Shown one piece after another: positions 58,817 through 64,000 of a stretch of 64,000 nt of DNA (the first letter of the stretch is position 1; each line of letters starts with the position of its first letter). Source of the stretch: Geodermatophilus sp. YIM 151500 (GTDB lineage: Bacteria; Actinomycetota; Actinomycetes; Mycobacteriales; Geodermatophilaceae); assembly GCF_025716945.1 (NCBI RefSeq), contig NZ_JAOVZT010000001.1:254389-318388 (forward strand), given 5' to 3'. The position numbers were made by a program, and so were the translations under genes. The notes below the pieces were generated by a model. The model did no database searches, was not told the origin of the DNA, and worked only from the letters and a program-made list of their open reading frames with translations.

Positions 58817-60417
58817 CGGTGCTGCGGCTCCGCAGCACCGGACTCGACATCCCCTCCGCCGCCCGCGCCCAGCTGGCCGACGACGACGTCGCCGCCCGGC
58901 TGGTCGGCAAGGACCCCACGCTGTGGGGTCCGGACGCCGAGAGCGACGCGTCGACCCGGCTCGGCTGGCTCGACCTGCCGGCGACCTCCCGCGAGCTGGT
59001 CGCCCGGCTGGCCGAGCTGCGCGCCGAACTCGTCGGCGAGGGCCTCGACCGCGTCGTGCTCTGCGGCATGGGCGGCTCCTCGCTGGCACCCGAGGTGGTC
59101 TGCCGGACCGTCGGCGTGCCGCTGGTCGTCCTGGACACGACCGACCCCGGGCAGCTGGCCGCCGCGGCGACCGACCTGGACCGGACCGTCGTGGTGGTGA
59201 GCTCCAAGTCCGGCACCACCCTGGAGACCGAGAGCCAGCGCCGGTTGTTCGTGTCCTCCTTCGCGGCGGCGGGGCTGGACGAGAAGGAGATCGGCGCACG
59301 GTTCGTCGTCGTCACCGACCCCGGCTCGCCGCTGGCCGACACGGCGGCCGCGATGGGCGCCCGGGCGGTCTTCCTCGCCGATCCCGCGGTCGGCGGCCGC
59401 TACAGCGCGCTGTCGGCCTTCGGGCTGGTCCCGGCCGCGCTGGCCGGTGTCGACGTCGGCGTGCTGCTCGACGAGGCCGAGCAGCTGGCCGAGCACCTGG
59501 CCGAGCCGGACAACCCGGCGCTGGAGCTGGGCCTGGCGCTGGGCGCGGGATTCCGCGCCGGCCGCGACAAGGTGGCCCTCGCCGACGACCCGGACAGCGG
59601 CATCCACGGCTTCGGCGACTGGGCCGAGCAGCTGCTCGCCGAGTCCACCGGCAAGCAGGGGCGGGGCCTGCTGCCCGTCGTCCTCGAGTCCGTCGACGCG
59701 CCCGGCGGCCGGGCGCCCGACGCCCTGCTGGCGGTGGTCGGCGGCGAGCCCTCCGGTGAGGGCCCGGCGGTCGGGGTGACCGGCCCCCTCGGCGCGCAGT
59801 TCCTCGGCTGGGAGTACGCCACGGCCGTCGCCGGGCGCGTCCTCGGCACGAACCCGTTCGACCAGCCGGACGTGGCCGCGAGCAAGGAGAACACCGAGCG
59901 GATCCTGGCCGGTGGGCTGCCCGACGAGCGGCCGCTGGCCCGGGTCGGCGCCGTCGAGCTGCACGCCGGGAACGGCCTGCTGGACGGCGTGGACCTGTCC
60001 GCGCACGACGCGCTCTCGCTCGCCCTCGACGCGCTGCTGCACGCCGTCCCGCCACGCGGCTACCTCGCCGTCCTGGCCTTCCTCGACCGGCAGGCCGACG
60101 CCCGCGCCGCCGACCTGCGAGCCGTGCTGGCCCGCCGCACGGAGCACGCGGTCACCTTCGGCTGGGGGCCGCGCTTCCTCCACTCCACCGGCCAGTACCA
60201 CAAGGGCGGGCCGCAGGTCGGTGTCTTCCTGCAGATCACCGGGGCCGTCGCCGAGGACCTGCCGGTGCCCGAGCAGCCGTGGTCGTTCGGCGCGCTGCAG
60301 ACCGCCCAGGCCGCCGGCGACCGGATCGCGCTCGCCGAGCGCGACCGCCCGCTGCTGCGGCTGCACCTGGTCGACCGCTCCGCCGGCATCGAGCAGCTGC
60401 TGGAGGCCCTGGAGTGA
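58813..60417 (+). CDS. pgi: Glucose-6-phosphate isomerase (actinobacterial operon type)
   Basis: 534 residues. Phosphate-binding [14 protein letters not shown], then [12 protein letters not shown], then [20 protein letters not shown] and the C-terminal [12 protein letters not shown] with catalytic Lys/His. It resembles isomerases fused to or following tal in actinobacteria, distinct from the classical 550-residue Pgi. It links glycolysis with the pathway. GTG 58813 overlaps tal. Confidence 0.92.
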   Translation: MTVLRLRSTGLDIPSAARAQLADDDVAARLVGKDPTLWGPDAESDASTRLGWLDLPATSRELVARLAELRAELVGEGLDRVVLCGMGGSSLAPEVVCRTVGVPLVVLDTTDPGQLAAAATDLDRTVVVVSSKSGTTLETESQRRLFVSSFAAAGLDEKEIGARFVVVTDPGSPLADTAAAMGARAVFLADPAVGGRYSALSAFGLVPAALAGVDVGVLLDEAEQLAEHLAEPDNPALELGLALGAGFRAGRDKVALADDPDSGIHGFGDWAEQLLAESTGKQGRGLLPVVLESVDAPGGRAPDALLAVVGGEPSGEGPAVGVTGPLGAQFLGWEYATAVAGRVLGTNPFDQPDVAASKENTERILAGGLPDERPLARVGAVELHAGNGLLDGVDLSAHDALSLALDALLHAVPPRGYLAVLAFLDRQADARAADLRAVLARRTEHAVTFGWGPRFLHSTGQYHKGGPQVGVFLQITGAVAEDLPVPEQPWSFGALQTAQAAGDRIALAERDRPLLRLHLVDRSAGIEQLLEALE

Positions 60418-60430
60418 GCGAGGACCGATC

Positions 60431-61948
60431 ATGATCCGCAACCCGCTGCGCGACCCGCGGGACCGGCGGCTGCCCCGCGTGCCCGAGCCCTGCGCGCTCG
60501 TCGTGTTCGGCATCACCGGCGACCTCGCCCGCAAGAAGCTCCTGCCGGCCGTGTACGACCTGGCCAACCGCGGCCTGCTGCCCACCAACTTCGCGTTGCT
60601 CGGCTTCGCCCGCCGCGAGTGGGACGACGCCGCGTTCGCCGAGCTCGCCCGCGACGCCGCGCGCAAGGCCGCGCGGACACCGTGGCGGGAAGAGGTCTGG
60701 GAGCGGCTGGCCGGCGGTGTGCACTTCGTGCACGGCTCCTTCGACGACGACAACGCCTTCGACGCCCTCGCCGAGAGGCTGCACGAGCTGGAGGGCAGCT
60801 CCGGCATCGGTGGCAACGCCGCGTTCTACCTCTCCATCCCGCCCGGCCAGTTCCCCGTCGTCCTCAAGCAGATGCAGCGGACCGGCATGGCCGACAGCAC
60901 GCCGGAGCGCTGGCGGCGCGTCGTGGTGGAGAAGCCGTTCGGCACCGATCTGCCCTCCAGCCGGGAGCTCAACGCACTGGTCGACTCGGTGTTCACCCCG
61001 GAGGACGTCTTCCGGATCGACCACTACCTGGGCAAGGAGACGGTCCAGAACCTGCTGGCGCTGCGGTTCGCCAACACGCTGTTCGAGCCGGTCTGGAACG
61101 GCCACCACGTCGACTCGGTGCAGATCACCATGGCCGAGGACGTCGGCATCGGCACCCGGGCCGCCTTCTACGAGCGCACCGGCGCCGCGCGCGACGTGCT
61201 GCAGAACCACCTGCTGCAGCTGCTGGCGCTGACCGCCATGGAGGAGCCGGTCAACTTCTCGGCGGAGGAGATCCGCACCGAGAAGCTCAAGGTGCTGCGG
61301 GCGATCTCGCTGCCCGCGGACCTGTCGGCCTCCGCCGTCCGCGGCCAGTACGAGCAGGGCTGGCTGGCCGGGCAGCGGGTGCCGGGCTACCGGCAGGAGG
61401 AGGGGGTGGCGCCGGACTCGCGGACCGAGACCTTCGCCGCCGTCCGGTTCGGGGTCGAGACCCGCCGCTGGGCCGGGGTGCCGTTCTACCTGCGCGCCGG
61501 CAAGCGGCTGCCGCGGCGGGTCACCGAGATCGCGCTGGTCTTCGAGCGGGCGCCGCACCTGCCGTTCAGCGACACCGACACCGAGGAGCTGGGCAACAAC
61601 CAGCTCGTCATCCGCGTCCAGCCGGACGAGGGCGTCACCCTCAAGTTCGGGTCGAAGGTGCCGGGCAGCGTGATGGAGGTCCGCGACGTGTCGATGGACT
61701 TCCTCTACGGCGAGCAGTTCACCGAGTCCAGCCCCGAGGCCTACGAACGGCTCCTGCTCGACGTGCTGCTCGGCGACGCCACCCTGTTCCCCCGCAACTC
61801 CGAGGTCGAGGCCTCGTGGGCGGTGATCGACCCGCTGGAGGCCTTCTGGGCGGGCAGCACGCCGCACCCCTACCGGGCCGGGGAGTGGGGGCCCCGCGCG
61901 GCCGACGAGATGCTCGCCGCGGAGGGGAGGAGGTGGCGGCGGCCGTGA
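60431..61948 (+). CDS. zwf: Glucose-6-phosphate 1-dehydrogenase
   Basis: 505 residues, full length. NADP fold GITGDLARKKLLPAVYDLA, substrate segment FRIDHYLGKETVQNLL (His198 catalytic) and EKPFGTDL. It makes 6-phosphogluconolactone and NADPH. ATG 60431 follows pgi by 13 bases. The stop overlaps opcA (GTGA). Confidence 0.97.
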   Translation: MIRNPLRDPRDRRLPRVPEPCALVVFGITGDLARKKLLPAVYDLANRGLLPTNFALLGFARREWDDAAFAELARDAARKAARTPWREEVWERLAGGVHFVHGSFDDDNAFDALAERLHELEGSSGIGGNAAFYLSIPPGQFPVVLKQMQRTGMADSTPERWRRVVVEKPFGTDLPSSRELNALVDSVFTPEDVFRIDHYLGKETVQNLLALRFANTLFEPVWNGHHVDSVQITMAEDVGIGTRAAFYERTGAARDVLQNHLLQLLALTAMEEPVNFSAEEIRTEKLKVLRAISLPADLSASAVRGQYEQGWLAGQRVPGYRQEEGVAPDSRTETFAAVRFGVETRRWAGVPFYLRAGKRLPRRVTEIALVFERAPHLPFSDTDTEELGNNQLVIRVQPDEGVTLKFGSKVPGSVMEVRDVSMDFLYGEQFTESSPEAYERLLLDVLLGDATLFPRNSEVEASWAVIDPLEAFWAGSTPHPYRAGEWGPRAADEMLAAEGRRWRRP

Positions 61949-62949
61949 CCACCCTGTGGGACACCAACGGCACCGCCGTGGTCAAGGAGCTGGCCGCGCA
62001 GCGCCGCACCGGCGGCGCGGTGCTCTCCGGGGTGGCGCTGACGCTGGTCGTGGTCGCCGACGAGAGCCGCGTCGAGGAGGCGGAGGAGGCGGCCGCGCAC
62101 GCCGCGGAGATGCACCCCTGCCGGCTGCTGGTGGTCGTCCGCCGGCAGCTGGACTCCCCCGCCCCCCGGCTGGACGCCGAGGTGACGATCGGCGGGCGGC
62201 TGGGCCCGGGCGAGGCCGTCGTCATGCGCATGTACGGGCGGCTGGGCCTGCACGCCGAGTCGGTCGTGCTGCCGCTGCTGGCCGCCGACGCCCCCGTGGT
62301 CGCCTGGTGGCACGCCCCGCCGCCGGAACGGCTGGCCACCGACGCGCTCGCCGTGATCGCCGACCGGCGGATCACGGACAGCTCCATGGGCCCGGACCCG
62401 GTGGCCGCGCTGCGCACCCGGGCCGCCGACTACGCGCCCGGCGACACCGACCTGGCCTGGACGCGCAGCACGCCGTGGCGGGCCGCGCTCACCTCGACCG
62501 TCGACTCGGTCGCCGGCCGCCGGGGTGAGGCGGTGCGGCTGCTCGGCGGCGTCGTCGAGGGCGATCCGCGGCGCGCGTCGGCCCGGCTGCTCGCCGGGTG
62601 GCTGTCCGCGCGCTGCGACTGCGCGGTCGACGTCGTCGACAGCGACCGCGCCGCCGGCCCGGGCGGGGTCGACACCGTCGTCCTGCGCCTCGACCGCGAC
62701 GAGGAGGTGCGGGTGCGGGCCGACCGCAGGGCCGGCGCGCTGATCACCCAGCCGCACCGGCCGGACGCGACCGTCGCCCTGCCCGACCGGCCGCTGGGCG
62801 ACCTGCTCGGCGAGGAGCTGCGCCGGCTGGACCCCGACGAGCCGTACAGCGAGGCGCTGGCGGCGGCCACCGGGGTGACCGGGCTGGCCGGCCGCCCCGC
62901 CGTCCGCGAGCACGAGTGGTTCGACCCTTTCCAGCGGGAGGACGCATGA
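61945..62949 (+). CDS. opcA: OpcA, glucose-6-phosphate dehydrogenase assembly protein
   Basis: 334 residues. It begins VTTLWDTNGTAVVKELAAQR and has the family block DAPVVAWWHAPPPE and TDSSMGPDPVAAL. OpcA assembles or activates Zwf. GTG 61945 overlaps zwf; GTG 61933 is an alternative start directly behind a GGAGGGGAGGAG stretch. Confidence 0.94.
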   Translation: MTTLWDTNGTAVVKELAAQRRTGGAVLSGVALTLVVVADESRVEEAEEAAAHAAEMHPCRLLVVVRRQLDSPAPRLDAEVTIGGRLGPGEAVVMRMYGRLGLHAESVVLPLLAADAPVVAWWHAPPPERLATDALAVIADRRITDSSMGPDPVAALRTRAADYAPGDTDLAWTRSTPWRAALTSTVDSVAGRRGEAVRLLGGVVEGDPRRASARLLAGWLSARCDCAVDVVDSDRAAGPGGVDTVVLRLDRDEEVRVRADRRAGALITQPHRPDATVALPDRPLGDLLGEELRRLDPDEPYSEALAAATGVTGLAGRPAVREHEWFDPFQREDA

Positions 62950-63761
62950 CCCTGCCACCGGGTGCCGAGATCGCCGGCGGGCTGGCCGACGACGGCCGGC
63001 CTCCCCCCGACGTGGTCGTCGAGCCGGACGCCGACGTGCTCGCCCGCGCCGTCGCCTCCGCGCTGGTCGCCCGGCTGGCCGCCGCGCAGGCGGTGCACGG
63101 GACGGCGTCGGTCGTGCTGACCGGCGGCGGCATCGGCATCGCCCTGCTGGAGCACGTCGCCGCGCTGGCCGCCGAGCCCGCCCGCGAGCGGGTCGACTGG
63201 ACGGCCGTCGACGTGTGGTGGGGCGACGAGCGGTTCGTCCCCGCCGACAGCGACGACCGCAACGAGAAGGCCGCCCGCCGCGCGCTGCTCGACGCGGTGG
63301 GCGTGCCGCCGGAGCGCGTGCACGCGATGCCGCCGTCCGACGGGGAGTTCGCCGAGCCGGAGGACGCGGCCGCCTGGTACGCCGAGCAGCTCGCCGCGGC
63401 CGCGCCGGCGGGTGCGGCGGTGCCCCGGTTCGACGTGCTGATCCTCGGCATGGGCCCCGAGGGTCACACCGCGTCGATCTTCCCGGAGTCGCCGGCGGCG
63501 CACGACGACCGGCCCGCGTTCGCCGTCCGCGGCTGCCCGAAGCCGCCGCCGACGCGGGTCAGCCTCGGCTTCTCGGCGATCAACACCGCCGAGGAGGTCT
63601 GGATGGTCGTCGCCGGGGAGGAGAAGGCCCCGGCCGTCGCGATGGCGCTGTCGGGCTCGGCCGGTCCGGTGCAGCTGCCCGCCGCCGGCGTGCACGGGAC
63701 CCGGGCCACGCGGTGGCTGCTCGACAGCGCCGCGGCCGGCAAGCTGCCCGGTCGCGGGTAG
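62946..63761 (+). CDS. pgl: 6-phosphogluconolactonase
   Basis: 271 residues. Core motifs LTGGGIGIALLEHV, VWWGDERFVPADSDDRNEKA and ILGMGPEGHTASIFPESPA are family hallmarks. It hydrolyses the Zwf product. The first 28 residues are a Pro/Gly-rich extension. ATG overlaps opcA by four bases; last gene of the operon. Confidence 0.95.
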   Translation: MTLPPGAEIAGGLADDGRPPPDVVVEPDADVLARAVASALVARLAAAQAVHGTASVVLTGGGIGIALLEHVAALAAEPARERVDWTAVDVWWGDERFVPADSDDRNEKAARRALLDAVGVPPERVHAMPPSDGEFAEPEDAAAWYAEQLAAAAPAGAAVPRFDVLILGMGPEGHTASIFPESPAAHDDRPAFAVRGCPKPPPTRVSLGFSAINTAEEVWMVVAGEEKAPAVAMALSGSAGPVQLPAAGVHGTRATRWLLDSAAAGKLPGRG

Positions 63762-63831
63762 CCGCTCCCCGGAGGTGTGCTGTCAGCCAGCCGCAAGAGC
63801 CGTGCAAGTGGGTGGGCGCAGGCTCCCCGCC

Positions 63832-64000
63832 ATGACCGACCCCGCCACCACCGACACCGCCATGACCGATCCCGCACGGCCGACGCCGTCCCCCGTCCCG
63901 CCCGCCCGGCAGCCGGCGGACCGGGACCTGCTGCGCGACGTCGACCCCGGTGACCGGTGGCTGGTCGTGGTGGCCCACCCGGACGACGAGTCCTTCGGGT
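63832..64000 (+). CDS. LmbE/PIG-L family deacetylase (5' part only)
   Basis: Only 56 codons are in the window. After a Thr/Pro-rich start in which MTDPA occurs twice (ATG 63832 or 63862 may be the start), the zinc-binding signature VVVAHPDDESFG appears. Family members deacetylate GlcNAc-containing substrates such as those of mycothiol synthesis or conjugate hydrolysis. Which one cannot be decided here. It lies 70 bases after pgl. Confidence 0.8.
   Translation, partial: MTDPATTDTAMTDPARPTPSPVPPARQPADRDLLRDVDPGDRWLVVVAHPDDESFG

Overview
This window comes from a very GC-rich high-G+C Gram-positive bacterium. The gene set and style fit a Geodermatophilaceae-like actinobacterium (Blastococcus, Geodermatophilus or Modestobacter). 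The pointers are a PknB-type kinase, an SCO7613-type membrane protein, an AcnA aconitase, a complete suf operon led by sufR, and the order suf - ctaA - ctaB - tkt - tal - pgi - zwf - opcA - pgl, which resembles the Rv1445c-Rv1466 region of Mycobacterium tuberculosis. Family placement is inferred from gene content only. I saw no rRNA, tRNA, insertion sequence, CRISPR array or intein.

Layout. 1-2472: a receptor Ser/Thr kinase with a DNA-level 33-bp repeat, cut by the window edge. 2841-3815: quinone oxidoreductase. 7169-3890 (minus): moxR - DUF58 - VWA operon. 8864-7584: NlpC/P60 cell-wall hydrolase. 10614-9079: acyl-CoA synthetase. 11485-10766: NAD(P)-binding protein. 12816-11616: Sir2 deacylase and a small membrane protein. 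12954-16994 (plus): acnA, an internally deleted SDR remnant and a CbiX-like chelatase. 17026-24360: DUF881 protein, small membrane protein, sulfurtransferase plus NTF2-like protein, ABC exporter, enoyl-CoA hydratase plus small HTH protein, ABC-F ATPase.

24488-37805 is the most unusual part. Two SCO7613-like polytopic proteins flank two tandem HME/CusA-type RND permeases on the minus strand and a divergent NarL-type two-component system on the plus strand. The first permease has no stop codon of its own. It reads in frame into a complete lipoprotein signal peptide (LAGC lipobox) and a miniature periplasmic-adaptor domain. Its transmembrane relay motifs are degenerate, while the second permease keeps them. 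I propose this as a candidate heteromeric efflux system whose reduced adaptor is made as a C-terminal fusion, as a nested gene, or both.

39118-46106 (minus) is a tightly coupled suf operon (sufR-B-D-Rieske-C-S-U-T) with candidate SufR and iron-box operators, divergent from ctaA. An accessory insert (47218-54280) separates ctaA from ctaB. It holds a Dyp peroxidase with a small partner, an ATC-hydrolase-like protein, a large SARP/NB-ARC regulator and a decayed MHS transporter. 55514-63761 (plus) is the pentose-phosphate/glycolysis operon tkt-tal-pgi-zwf-opcA-pgl, followed by a partial LmbE-like deacetylase.
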